Under the pieces are notes generated by a model. That model made no database searches, was not told the origin of the DNA, and was given only the letters and a program-made list of their open reading frames with translations. The translations under genes were made by a program, and so were the position numbers. Shown piece after piece: positions 1 to 10,809 of a stretch of DNA of 64,000 nucleotides. The first letter of the stretch is position 1; every line of letters starts with the position of its first letter. Location: the NCBI GenBank assembly GCA_963556255.1, contig OY744605.1, positions 68,405,110 to 68,469,109 of the forward strand, in the 5' to 3' direction. The DNA comes from Allolobophora icterica. Taxonomy: Eukaryota > Annelida > Clitellata > Crassiclitellata > Lumbricidae.

Positions 1-734
1 CATATGGTAAGTTGTAAAAGGGTCTAATTAACGAATAATTTATTATAGAAATCATTCAGTACCATAGAGATGAGGTGGAATTATTAGGTATACGGCGAGG
101 TTAGGTAAGGTATTTCCCCTAAGTGTCTTTCAACAATAGTCCTCACGGGTAAAGTCCTGTGGTTGATCGATATTTCTAACTCAGCGAATATAACTTACGA
201 TAACAGCAATTCAACATACAAACGACTTCTGCTTACAGGTTAAGCGCCACGTCAACGACGGAGCAATTCCAGGCAACGCACAAGGGTCTGACCCCGGCCG
301 AGGGTCAACACGCCCCCATTAAAATTCCGACGCAACAATGGAGTGAAAAATTTACCACGATAGAGTATTTATGCGCCCCTTGACGGGGTCAAATTTATCT
401 CAGCCCCAAGGCCCCATATCAGCCGTTCGAGAATAAGCAATCGTTCAGTAAGTAGCAGTTTGTTTAGAGAAATAGGAACTTCGTGCTTTGTAAACGGGTG
501 AGTGTTGAACGGCGTTAGCCGTCGTCTGTAAATGTCGTTTATGAATTGCGTATCAGGGCTTAGCAGGGAACTGCATGGACCCGAACTATATTCAGTCCCA
601 CGGGGAGGAGGAGACGACGGGAGATTAATAGACAATCGACGAATGTTTACGACGGAGTTCACGATTTCGACCTCACGTTGAATGTTTATGGGATCGCTTC
701 AGACGCTGATGGTCTTCCCACGAACTGAGGATTG
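1..734. other. Unannotated stretch
   Basis: I see no coding signature, RNA gene or clear repeat here. The short minus-strand open frame at 369-662 has no recognisable domain and no splice context. Confidence 0.5.
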
Positions 735-1010
735 AATGAATGGATGGATGGATTGGGTGGATGGACGGACGGACGGACGGATTTGGTGGATGAGTGGATG
801 GATGTATGAATGGATGTAAGAACGGATTGGGTGGAGGGGATGGAAGTATGAATAGATGGATGGATGAGCGGATTGGGTGAATGGGGATAGAAGTACGGAT
901 GGAAGGATGGATGGGTGGATGGATGGATGTATGGATGGATTTGGTGGTGATAGGAGGCAGGCAGGATGGACGGACGGACGGACTGGTTGGCGGACGTATT
1001 GACAGATGGA
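735..1010. repeat. GGAT/GGAC-type tetranucleotide tract
   Basis: Imperfect GGAT units mixed with ACGG and GGATTGGGT variants. Open frames on both strands across it are low-complexity readings of the repeat. The purine-rich flank continues to about 1,110. Confidence 0.85.
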
Positions 1011-1373
1011 TGGATGGACGAACGGAAGAAAGGGGAGAAGAAATAAAGAAACGGAGAGTGATGGACGGTGATGAAAGAAAGAAAGAAGGGAGGGAGAATG
1101 AGGGAGAAATACAGAAGAAAGAGAAGCAGTCGAATAAGTGGATAAATCTGTGTGCGAATTAACGAATCAAACCTGCAGGCGATCAAATAACTTCTGTAGC
1201 GTTCGGTTTTCTAAACCTGGGAAGCAACTGATATAAAGAGACTGAAGAACTGGATGAAGTGGAATCTTCTATAGATGCGAGAAGAGACAATCCTGGCAGA
1301 ATATTCTAATCCATTCTGAAAGCTTCTATGGCGCCTTTATCATGTGTTGGTCGGATTTAGTATATTCATTAAG

Positions 1374-1374
<1 letters not shown>

Positions 1375-1407
<33 letters not shown>
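1375..1407. repeat. (TA)n microsatellite
   Basis: An uninterrupted TA dinucleotide run. Confidence 0.9.
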
Positions 1408-1409
<2 letters not shown>

Positions 1410-1480
1410 CACTTACGGAACATATAACTTTTTGTCTCCCTGCCTATGCTTGTTTGTCTGTTTGTAGCAAAGTGCCACCG

Positions 1481-1562
1481 TACGTTACTTACCGGAATAA
1501 CGTACGCGTACCGTACGTACGTTATCGAAAAGAATAACGGACGCGTACCGTACTCGTACGTT
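1481..1562. repeat. Diverged outlier of the 37-bp satellite
   Basis: Two degenerate units with the core ACGTACGCGTACCGTACG separated by an AAAAGAATAAC spacer. The same core is tandemly repeated from 1,966 onward, so this is probably an older part of that array. Confidence 0.7.
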
Positions 1563-1965
1563 AAAATGTAACTGCTGTTGCAGAATGAGCAAAATATAGT
1601 TTTGAAGAATCGATGTTCCATACGCATTTCCGTCATCGTTATCTTAGTTATTTACGAGTACGACGAATAAAACGCTCGCGCATAATGAGCACCAGGTATT
1701 AATTTTTAATTTTTGTTGTCACTAATCTTAAATCTAGCATTAGTATTGTTATCGCCAGAATATTACACATAGATCAGTTTGGCTCCACAGTATGTGACTG
1801 TCTGACAATGACAGGCAAGATATAGTAGCTATAGAGCCTAGACCTGGAGCTATGTACTAGTAGGCCAATTTTGTTGGAGTTTGTTGACTTTTGTTGTGCA
1901 TAATGTTGTGTATTTTATTTTCGTCATGAACTGATGTCAACGTACGCCAACGTACGGCATAACAA

Positions 1966-2393
1966 CGTACGCGTACCGTACGTACGTCATAGAAAGAAAT
2001 AACGTACGCGTACCGTACGTACGTCATAGAAAGAAATAACGTACGCGTACCGTACGTACGTCATAGAAAGAAATAACGTACGCGTACCGTACGTACGTCA
2101 TAGAAAGAAATAACGTACGCGTACCGTACGTACGTCATAGAAAGAAATAACGTACGCGTACCGTACGTACGTCATAGAAAGAAATAACGTACGCGTACCG
2201 TACGTACGTCATAGAAAGAAATAACGTACGCGTACCGTACGTACGTCATAGAAAGAAATAACGTACGCGTACCGTACGTACGTCATAGAAAGAAATAACG
2301 TACGCGTACCGTACGTACGTCATAGAAAGAAATAACGTACGCGTACCGTACGTACGTCATAGAAAGAAATAACGTACGCGTACCGTACGTACG
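1966..2393. repeat. 37-bp CpG-rich satellite, about 11.6 units
   Basis: The unit is CGTACGCGTACCGTACGTAC followed by GTCATAGAAAGAAATAA. It repeats with a 37-bp period and almost no variation. The first half is rich in self-complementary CGTACG words, so each unit could form a hairpin. Strong homogeneity suggests recent expansion or gene conversion. Confidence 0.95.
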
Positions 2394-2424
2394 GTCGCAC
2401 ACTGGTTTGTAGGCCCCGTTACCT

Positions 2425-2540
2425 GTCTGTCCATTAATTCCTCCGTCTGTCTGTGTGTTTTTGTTCTGTCTGTCTGCACTGTCTGTCTGCACTGTCTGTC
2501 TGTCTCTCTGTCTGTCTGCAGTTCTGTCTGTCTGTCGTTC
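2425..2540. repeat. (CTGT)n microsatellite
   Basis: CTGT/CTGTCTGCACTGT runs beginning shortly after the 37-bp satellite. Minus-strand frames here (QTDRQTDR-like) are repeat artefacts. Confidence 0.85.
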
Positions 2541-2730
2541 TTGAAATGCATGGGTATTGATCTGCCCTGTCGAAAGTAATTGCCAGATACGAAAATTCAA
2601 AACATGAATTGTCTGGTAAAGAAAGCAGTGACTTTAGTAGTTCTTAGCAGAAAATCTGTGCCCATGATGGTTTGGGCCACATTAGGCTTAAGACACTTGA
2701 AGGTAAGACAACACTAGATTTACCCACACT

Positions 2731-2850
2731 ATAGGTTCACATAACATTAGGTTCACATAATATTTGGTTTACATAACATTAGGTTCACATAATATTAGGT
2801 TTACATAACATTAGGTTTACATAACATTAGGTTTACATAACATTAGGTTC
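2731..2850. repeat. 16-bp minisatellite
   Basis: About seven units of ATAACATTAGGTTTACAT-type sequence with a 16-bp period, varying between GGTTCACAT and GGTTTACAT. Confidence 0.9.
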
Positions 2851-3065
2851 TCACACAGGCTTTAGTCTTCTGAACCACCGTAAATCTCTGTTATGTTCTG
2901 TTATGTTATAACAGTAGGTTTAGTAAGCATGGTCAAGGATTTGCTCAGCTTCGGTTGCTATAGTAACCGTCCACGAAGTGACGTCGGCCGGAAGTGGCGC
3001 GATGCATTAGGGGAAGACGTGACTCATGATGTGGCGCCAGGCTACAACGGATTCGGTTTAATGGA

Positions 3066-3545
3066 GCCGAGGAGGAGGAGGAGGAGGAGGAGGAGGAGGA
3101 GAAGAAGGAGGAGGAGGAGGAGGAGGCCAAACGATGGACTGGCAATGGTTTTAGGGAAATGAGGATCGCGTTATTGTAGGACTTGCGGAACATAGGAGGA
3201 GAAAGTAAGCGAGAGGAGGAGGAGAGGGAGGAGTAAAAGGCGCAATTGGAGGGGGAATAGGAGAGGAATTGGAGAAAGAAGAGGAAGGATACGAGGAAGA
3301 AGATGGGGAGAAACTGGAGGTCGAAGACAAGACGAAATGGACAAATAATGTTAGGAAGAAGAGGAGGTGGAATTAGAGGAGGAAGAGGTATTACGTGAAG
3401 AACAGGAAGTTAATTAGGGGGAAGGAAATGATGGAAGTGAAGAAAAAAGGCGAGGATCGAAGACGAGGAGGAGGAGATTGAAAAGGAGAAGAAAGATTTG
3501 AAGGCGGAAGAGGAATAGCGGAAGGAAGAGGAGGAATACAGCTTG
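3066..3545. repeat. Purine-rich GGA/GAA tract
   Basis: Pure AGG triplets at 3,070-3,126 followed by degenerate GGA/GAAGA sequence. The poly-Arg and poly-Ser frames in it are repeat translations. Confidence 0.85.
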
Positions 3546-3572
3546 AATATGAGATCATGAGCTGGAAGAGGC

Positions 3573-3760
3573 GCATTTATTTTATTTTACATGCATTAAT
3601 GGTCAAGGCGCATTTATTTTATTTTATTTACATGCATTAATGGTTTAATGTCGAGGTGCTTATAGTCAATTGTTTGAGTCTGGCTACTACTGCTCTTTGA
3701 AGACAAGGCGCATTTACTTAACTTGCATGCATTAATGGTTTAATGTCGAGAAGCCCATAG
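3573..3760. repeat. Three direct repeats upstream of the plus-strand LINE
   Basis: Three copies, at about 3,573, 3,607 and 3,707, share GCGCATTTA, a short AT-rich stretch, TGCATTAATGG and (in two copies) TTTAATGTCGAG. They lie 300-500 bp upstream of the LINE ORF. They could be 5' UTR promoter monomers of that element, or an unrelated local duplication. Confidence 0.6.
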
Positions 3761-4084
3761 ACTTTTGTTCTTTGGATGCATTATCCACTCACGAACATTA
3801 AATCATGATATAACTTGAGTTTCTCACAAGTACATTTACTTAATGTCACTTGGCTGCACTTAAATAAGTCGCTGTCATTATCATGCACGATTAAGGCGAA
3901 TGGAGCAGGCCTACGCGCTGATTGTACATGCTCAAAATTGCATGGTCCGACTTATATTAACCTATAATTTACTTTGCTCATCACTGAAGAAAATTTTGAT
4001 CTAGTTTTAGTCCTCTGTGATATTGCTAATCATTGAAAGTCGCTGTCGTGTTGTTGTGTGCACGGTCACTGTTGGCCGCAGTGT

Positions 4085-7000
4085 ATGCCCAACAACAGGT
4101 TACGAACCTGTTGTCTATGCTTGCATAATTTGCATAATTTAAACGAACTATCAAAGACTATTACTTGCGTAGAGTGTAAGAATGAATGCCACTTCAAGTG
4201 TTATACGGAGGAATGCAAATCATGTGCACCTATGGAAACCTGGTTGTGTGAAAGCTGTTTAATTGATCTGTTTCCATTCAACTGTATCCTAAGCAATAAC
4301 GATTTCCTGGCAACTGTATGTGACAATAGCATAAACTCTGATTATCTTATTGAACTAGGTGAGGGACCAATGTTGGATGTATTTACTGATGACTCTGATG
4401 ACCATCCTCTCTTAAATAATAGTGATATAAATCCTGACTCTAACCTCTATGCAGGTCTAACTTGGGATAGTCCTTACTGTACACCTGACTCTATGACAGT
4501 GAATCTAAAGGCCGTCTCTCACTTCGATGTCATGCACCTGAATTGTAGAAGTATATTGAACAAGTTAACGGACATTGAGGACTTCTTGGTGCAGCTCCCT
4601 GTCTCTGTGTTAGCTCTCACGGAGACCTGGCTCGACGCTGACTTGACCGAACAAATAAGCATACCTGGTTATCACTTTGTCCACAGGTCGAGAGCTACCG
4701 GCGGAGGCGGTGGGGTTGGGTTGCTAATAAGGGAGGGCATTTCTTTTCAAGTACTGGACATGGCATCGTACAATCCTGCTCCCAAAACTTTTGAAGGACT
4801 ATTTATTAATGTTTTGTTTAAGAAAGGTACATGTTTATTGGCAACCATTTATAGATCCCCCGGTGCTAACCTTGAGGAATTTTGCGATGAATTTGAGCTC
4901 ATATTATCTAAAGTAGCACATAAGAATAAGCAAATAATTATTATGGGTGATTTCAACATTGATTTACTTCGCGCAGAGAATCACTTTGGAACTAGTTTGT
5001 TTTTGGATGGACTATCCACTCATAATCTATTACCCACGATAACAAGGCCCACAAGAATTACTGCTCACTCGTCAACACTGATCGATAATATATTTACAAA
5101 TGCATGGTCTAATATTATTCAATCTAAGGTTATTATCTCTGACATATCCGACCATTTCCCGGTCTTAGCCAGTTTTGACCTAGAAATGCATAATTGCAAG
5201 AATACTCCACAGAGGGACGGTCGGCTAATTAACGAGGAGAGAAAAAAGATCTTCCATGCTAGTCTATCTGAAACCGATTGGAACCCAGTACTGGAGGCCT
5301 GCCATAGCGAAAATGCAAATTTGGCATACGATTTGTTTATAACAAAATATAAAAATAGTTATAACGAAGCATTTCCTTATATCCCGTGCAAGAATAAAAG
5401 TAAAATCATGCTTAAACACCCTTGGATGACACGAGGGCTTCTCAAGTCAAGGGGGAAAAAGGCTCGCCTATATCTGAGTTATATAAAAAACCCTACCCCT
5501 GCAAATAAAACCAAATTCACGACTTATAGGAATAAATTTAAAACTATTAGAAATAATGCGGAAAAGAGCTACTATTTGGCTGAGTTCACAAAGCATAGTA
5601 GTAATTTAAAAAAAACATGGAATCTCATCCGCTCAATTATAAAAATGGGTGAGCAGGACTCAACAATAGAATCGCTCAAAATTGGTGGCATTGAGAGTGA
5701 GGATCCTCAAATTATGGCGAGTGCATTAAACAACTACTTCTCCAGCATCGCCCAATTGTTAGCTGAGCAAGTTCCAAAATCCAAATTCTCCTTCACAGAC
5801 TACTTAAATCCACCCATGCCTTGCTCCTTTGGATTAATCCCTACCTCCCCAGAGGAACTTCTGAACCTGAGCACTACTATTCATACCACCCACAGTAAGG
5901 GGGCTGATGATATCGACCCCTGTATAGCTGCTCCTAGCTTATCTCTTATTGCTCCTATGTTGGCAGAAGTTATTAACTGCTCTCTAAATACTGGGGTAGT
6001 ACCCCAAGCAATAAAAATTGCAAAGGTGATTCCCATTTATAAAAAAGGAAATAGGAACGACATTACCAACTATAGACCCATTTCTATCCTCCCCTATTTT
6101 GCTAAATACTATGAAAAAATAATGACTGATAGGCTCACAAAATACGTTGAAAAATCCCACATTATATTTCACTCTCAGCACGGCTTCCAATCGGGTCATT
6201 CACCATCTTTGGCATTACTCAATATGTATGACAAAATTTCGGATTCTTTCGAAAAGAATGACTACTCCATAGGTATCTTTCTTGATTTAGCAAAAGCTTT
6301 CGATACCGTGAGTCATGATATACTCCTACAAAAGCTGTCTTCTTACGGTATCCGAGGCGTCCAATTAGCATGGTTCACTAGCTATCTAGAAAATCGCCAT
6401 CAATATGTTCTATGCAATGGCTCACAGTCTGACCTAAGAAAAGTAAAATTTGGGGTCCCACAAGGTTCGAATTTAGGTCCTTTACTCTTTCTCCTCTACA
6501 TAAACGATCTCCCCAATGCATCTCCTGTTCTGTCATTTATCTTATTTGCAGACGACACCAACGTCTTTTATTCTAATAAATCTTATCATACATTAATTCA
6601 GATTGTGAATGCTGAACTAGAATCGATAGCTGAATGGTTCTCTGCCAATAAACTCTCCTTAAATTTAGAAAAAACTGCTTTTATTCTCTTCAAGTCACAT
6701 AGGAAATTGTGTCCCTCTGATATCTCTCTGAGGCTTTCCATAAGTAGTACTATTATTACTCAGGTTAATTCTACCAAATTTCTTGGGGTTCTTGTTGACC
6801 AACACATGACTTGGAATGATCACATTAAAAGCATTTCAGCAAAAATTGCCCGAAACGTAGGTATAATATATCGTGCCTCCAACAAGCTCCCACCCTCTGT
6901 ACGAATCCAATTGTATTATTCTTTAATATACCCGTACTTGACGTACTGTAATATTGTTTGGGCTTCAACTTATAACTCCAGACTCAGGAAATTGATAGTA

Positions 7001-7387
7001 TTGCAGAAACGAGCTGTACGCCTCATCGCTGGAACCCCATGGGGCTCGCACACCGACCCAATTTTCTCATATTTCAAATTACTAAAGTTCCATCAGATAA
7101 AAACATTTCAGACCGGAGTTTTTATGTATAGATTTGTCCATGACCTTTTACCTCCGAAATTTAAAGGCATGTTCCGCCTCGGATCGGAGATCCACTCCCA
7201 CTTTACTAGGACTTCAAAAAATTATCGTAATATATATGCACACTCCAACTCCCGTAGATTTTCTATCAAATTCACAGGACCAGGTGTTTGGAATGTACTT
7301 CTTCCCTCTATCCAACAGGCAAAAACTCTGCAAGGGTTTAAAAGAATGTTACGACTGTATCTAATTGATGATAGTTCAAATTTATAA
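4085..7387 (+). CDS. LINE ORF: zinc finger, APE endonuclease, reverse transcriptase
   Basis: About 1,100 residues from the first ATG at 4,085; the frame also opens upstream with a GTG, which eukaryotes would not normally use. Residues about 9-60 hold a CxxC-rich, PHD-like finger (CCLC, CVEC, CHFKC, CESC). The APE endonuclease spans about 145-360, with LNCRSI, LTETWL, MGDFNID and the catalytic SDHFP motif. The RT spans about 600-900, with NYRPISILP, LDLAKAFDTV, GVPQGSNLGP and the catalytic FADDTN near residue 821. The C-terminus has the usual CR1-group tail ending in a VWNVLLPSIQQAKTLQGFKR-like block. The protein would nick target DNA and prime reverse transcription of its own RNA. All catalytic motifs look intact, so activity is possible but unproven. 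Confidence 0.9.
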   Translation: MPNNRLRTCCLCLHNLHNLNELSKTITCVECKNECHFKCYTEECKSCAPMETWLCESCLIDLFPFNCILSNNDFLATVCDNSINSDYLIELGEGPMLDVFTDDSDDHPLLNNSDINPDSNLYAGLTWDSPYCTPDSMTVNLKAVSHFDVMHLNCRSILNKLTDIEDFLVQLPVSVLALTETWLDADLTEQISIPGYHFVHRSRATGGGGGVGLLIREGISFQVLDMASYNPAPKTFEGLFINVLFKKGTCLLATIYRSPGANLEEFCDEFELILSKVAHKNKQIIIMGDFNIDLLRAENHFGTSLFLDGLSTHNLLPTITRPTRITAHSSTLIDNIFTNAWSNIIQSKVIISDISDHFPVLASFDLEMHNCKNTPQRDGRLINEERKKIFHASLSETDWNPVLEACHSENANLAYDLFITKYKNSYNEAFPYIPCKNKSKIMLKHPWMTRGLLKSRGKKARLYLSYIKNPTPANKTKFTTYRNKFKTIRNNAEKSYYLAEFTKHSSNLKKTWNLIRSIIKMGEQDSTIESLKIGGIESEDPQIMASALNNYFSSIAQLLAEQVPKSKFSFTDYLNPPMPCSFGLIPTSPEELLNLSTTIHTTHSKGADDIDPCIAAPSLSLIAPMLAEVINCSLNTGVVPQAIKIAKVIPIYKKGNRNDITNYRPISILPYFAKYYEKIMTDRLTKYVEKSHIIFHSQHGFQSGHSPSLALLNMYDKISDSFEKNDYSIGIFLDLAKAFDTVSHDILLQKLSSYGIRGVQLAWFTSYLENRHQYVLCNGSQSDLRKVKFGVPQGSNLGPLLFLLYINDLPNASPVLSFILFADDTNVFYSNKSYHTLIQIVNAELESIAEWFSANKLSLNLEKTAFILFKSHRKLCPSDISLRLSISSTIITQVNSTKFLGVLVDQHMTWNDHIKSISAKIARNVGIIYRASNKLPPSVRIQLYYSLIYPYLTYCNIVWASTYNSRLRKLIVLQKRAVRLIAGTPWGSHTDPIFSYFKLLKFHQIKTFQTGVFMYRFVHDLLPPKFKGMFRLGSEIHSHFTRTSKNYRNIYAHSNSRRFSIKFTGPGVWNVLLPSIQQAKTLQGFKRMLRLYLIDDSSNL

Positions 7388-7759
7388 TTGATTGTACTTT
7401 ACTCACTACGCATTAGTTAAGTCTTTAGTTAAGTGTTTGTGTTCTCCGGTCATGGTTTTTCCTCTGTATTTGATTCTGATTTGTCTTTTTCCTTTTGTTT
7501 TTGTTGTTGTCAGTATACATGAATCATGACTGGAGTACTCGACAACATGTTTAAGCAATGTATAATAAATCAAGGTGTGAACCGCGCTGTTCAAACTATA
7601 AATTTCTTTTCACAGCAAATAGGTGTCCCTATTAGCGGGATTATATCCCTTCTGGGCCTACCGTTGTTACCAAACTGTTATCCTAAAAGTGTAATTGTAT
7701 TTGCCTTGATTGTACATATCTGGTATCAATAAAAAATGATTTGATTTGAATGATTTGAG

Positions 7760-8130
7760 GAAGATGGGATCGAAGATGAGGTAGAGATAAGGTGGAGGGG
7801 AGGACGAATGGGAGGTGGAAGAGAAGGAGGCGTAGAAGGAAGAGGATAAGAAAGAGGAGGAACACATGGAAAAAAGAAGAGAAAGAGAAACCGGAAGAGG
7901 AACAATATGAGAACTACTTCTGTAGCGCTATAATACACATGACATCATATGGTGATTGTTCATATGAAAATGTAGTCAAAACTCGCAGTCGATTGAGTGA
8001 AGTAATGATGACGACAACGACGACGATGATGATAACGATAGTGTTGTTCTTGATGATAATGATTATGCTGACGATGATGAATAGGATACTTTTAATAACT
8101 TGTAATCGTGTCAGAAGAATGTGATGATTT
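7760..8130. other. Purine-rich and GAT-rich sequence after the LINE
   Basis: GGA/AAGA-rich sequence at 7,760-7,900, then GATGAT and ACGACG motifs near 8,005-8,080. No gene is recognisable. Confidence 0.5.
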
Positions 8131-8310
8131 GGTACAGGACGTGAATGGAATCAATTACTGTAGAAATAATAATCATACACTCTTGTTGATTCACAAGCTT
8201 TCTGACAAACCGCAGTAACACTGAAACATATGACAGTACAATATTATTATCAAGATCTTATTGAACACACGTCTTTGCAGCCTGTTAGGCATCGCTCACT
8301 TTACTGCTGT

Positions 8311-8406
8311 CTCTAGGGAGTGGAAGGCTGAGTCGACCTAGACGTGGCTTGCGGGTATCGAACCGCGTCTTTCAAGATCTAATGTTCTTCATGCAAGAGT
8401 ATTGCC
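8311..8406 (-). mobile_element. tRNA-related SINE fragment, copy 1
   Basis: On the minus strand this reads ACTCTTGC, AGATCTTGAAAGA, a box-B-like GCGGTTCGATACCC, and then TAGGTCGACTCAGCCTT. The same order of blocks occurs on the plus strand at 36,047-36,150. A GGTCGACTCAGCCTT domain downstream of a box B is known from SINEs of several marine invertebrates, as I recall. Box A is not convincing. Confidence 0.7.
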
Positions 8407-8851
8407 ATTTATCTATTCACCTCCAAATGACCATTAATTACAATTGAATGCAATAAACACGTATTAAATATGGATAAAATAAGGACAAAATATGGGTAAA
8501 GAGGCCTCCAGTTGCTGTAGTCTAACGTAGAACCGGTAATGTCGCGCAACAAATGTCTGCAACTCTGAAACAAGATCGATGGCCAAATTGCCTTCATTCA
8601 GCAATGTGTTAAAAACAGCTTTTCACAAATCCGGTCTTAGATTTATGGGAAATAGTCTAGCGCTACGCAAACACAGTGTTCCTTCGTGTAAGGAAAAACA
8701 CTGAATGACGCAAGCGATCGATCGAGATGTTCGCGCAATCAGAAACGCAACAATGGAGTCGGCGAAACCGAAAAACAAGTTCATTCAAGCATTGAAGATT
8801 CGTACGACTTACACAATTCACAACGTGAACAAAGGAAATTGTACACGTATA

Positions 8852-8890
<39 letters not shown>

Positions 8891-8895
8891 TATAC
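8852..8895. repeat. (TA)n microsatellite
   Basis: A TA dinucleotide run with one TGTA interruption. Confidence 0.9.
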
Positions 8896-9099
8896 ATACA
8901 TGTCCGTGAAACTATTCTTGGTCAAAAGAGTTTGTGACCAAAGTGTTTGTCTCGCTGTGGCTGCATCGATGCGCAACAATGGGTTCTAAAGGAACTATCG
9001 AAGACAATGGGGAAGTCAGCACGAGGGTCTACGGCTGTTGCTGCTGCTGCATCTGATGATGACGGTGCATTTGACAATGGCATGATGGAGGACCTGATG

Positions 9100-9167
9100 G
9101 CAGAGAGAGACAGAGAGAGAAAGGCAGACAGACAGAGACAGAGATAGGGAGAGACAGAAACAGAGAT

Positions 9168-9237
<70 letters not shown>
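9100..9237. repeat. (GACA)n microsatellite
   Basis: GAGA/GACA mixture becoming a pure GACA run at about 9,174-9,236. Confidence 0.92.
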
Positions 9238-9483
9238 TGTAGCCATTATCTGAATAACAGCATTTTGTTTTTTCGGCAATTTCAGTTTTTTGCATTTGTT
9301 AGAGTCATACAAAGATTCTGTGGGTGGGGTTATTTTCTTTGACATAATATTGTTAGGGGGTCCTTGAATGTTTGACAGTCGTTGACAAGGGGAGGAGAAA
9401 AAAAATGCCTAAAAGTTGTTAACATGATTAATCGATGACCCCATAGGGACCAGGCGGAGCGCCATTGGGCCAGTTTTAGCTAT

Positions 9484-9655
9484 GTACATGTACTAACTAA
9501 AATTAACTAAAATAAAAGTCCAATAACTACAACTATGGCTAAAAAATAATACTAACTAAAACTGTAACTATAACTAAACTGAAAAACCATTAACTATAAT
9601 TGTAACTGTAACTAAAAAATAATACTAACTATAACTGTAACTATAACTAAAATAA
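9484..9655. repeat. Degenerate TAACTA/TAACTG tract
   Basis: Repeated CTAACTAAAA and TAACTGTAACTATAAC words with no exact period. Confidence 0.7.
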
Positions 9656-9689
9656 AACCTGTGAGAATCACACTGAATGCAGGCACCCT

Positions 9690-9915
9690 TATTGTAATTG
9701 TAATTGTAAGTGCTCATTTATATAGCGCCTTTTTGAAGACAACTCATCAGATGTGATCTAGACTTGACTATACGGTGGATCGGTCGCAGTTGATGAAAGC
9801 GTGTTCGACACACTGTCCTCACGTGCTCAGAAAAGGTTAAGTCCTGGTCCAGTGGCACTCCCCTGTCACGCACAGAAGTAGAGAAGCAGGCATTTGGAAA
9901 CAGCAAGTAATGCAA
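9690..9915 (-). mobile_element. LINE 3' relic with RT-thumb fragment
   Basis: Read on the minus strand, residues resembling VRDRGVPLDQDLTFSEHV match the usual VRDLGVxLDxxLTFxxHI block that follows the RT palm in CR1-group LINEs. Downstream (lower coordinates) the frame stops at a GGCGCTATATAAAT-type tail and then (ACAATT)n at 9,690-9,710. The copy is truncated at its 5' end. Confidence 0.7.
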
Positions 9916-9976
9916 GTCTGTATATACTCAAGTCTGTGTATATACATACATGTATATATATATACATGTATGTGTG

Positions 9977-10082
<106 letters not shown>

Positions 10083-10195
10083 CTTTTGTTTCCATGTAAT
10101 TGCTAATCAGATAAATGGATTGATTGATGGATGGCTGAGTGATGAATGGATAGACGCATGGACCCATATATATACGTTCGTATGTAGGAAATGGA

Positions 10196-10218
10196 TGTAT
10201 ATATATATACATATATAC

Positions 10219-10265
<47 letters not shown>

Positions 10266-10267
10266 CG
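10196..10267. repeat. (TA)n microsatellite
   Basis: TATATA with ATACATA interruptions. Confidence 0.9.
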
Positions 10268-10688
10268 TACGATGGATAAATTGGATTAATGGATGGAGGG
10301 CTGGAGGCACAGATGGAAGAATTAATGAACGGAAAGACGCCCTCATGTACAGACGGACGGACGGACAGACGGATGGATAGGATAGATGACCTAATCTGGA
10401 AGGACACTGAGAAAGCCATGACATCATTACGAAGGTGTGTAGGATGTTGGACAGTGGCTGGACCCCAGAAACACCCACCTCTGGATGAGAAGAGAAGACG
10501 GATTAGACAATCTCTGTTAGTTATGGCTCATTTGTCTCCGGATCCTCAGATTATCACGGTCCATAGTCGCAGTTGTCTGCGTGCAATCTGCTGAGCTACT
10601 GATGCGGTTCACGCGCCGAGATTACCCGAAGATTATCTCATACAACGACGAACAACTCTATAAAAAACGAGGCAGACAAAGACACAAA

Positions 10689-10689
<1 letters not shown>

Positions 10690-10784
<95 letters not shown>

Positions 10785-10802
10785 TACACACACACACACA
10801 CA
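10690..10802. repeat. (CA)n microsatellite
   Basis: Pure CA run of about 50 units with one GCACATA interruption near the end. Confidence 0.95.
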
Positions 10803-10809
10803 GGCCTAC

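Larger units (their letters stand above)
3560..7757 (+). mobile_element. Nearly intact non-LTR retrotransposon (CR1/Jockey-group LINE)
   Basis: The element contains one long ORF with an N-terminal zinc finger, an APE-type endonuclease and a reverse transcriptase. A 3' UTR of about 350 bp ends with AATAAA at 7,728-7,733 followed by a short TGATTTGATTTGA tail. The 5' limit is uncertain; I placed it at the direct repeats. A single long frame with no stop or frameshift suggests a young copy. A PHD-like finger fused to EN and RT in one ORF is seen in some CR1-group clades, but the clade needs a phylogeny. Confidence 0.8.
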
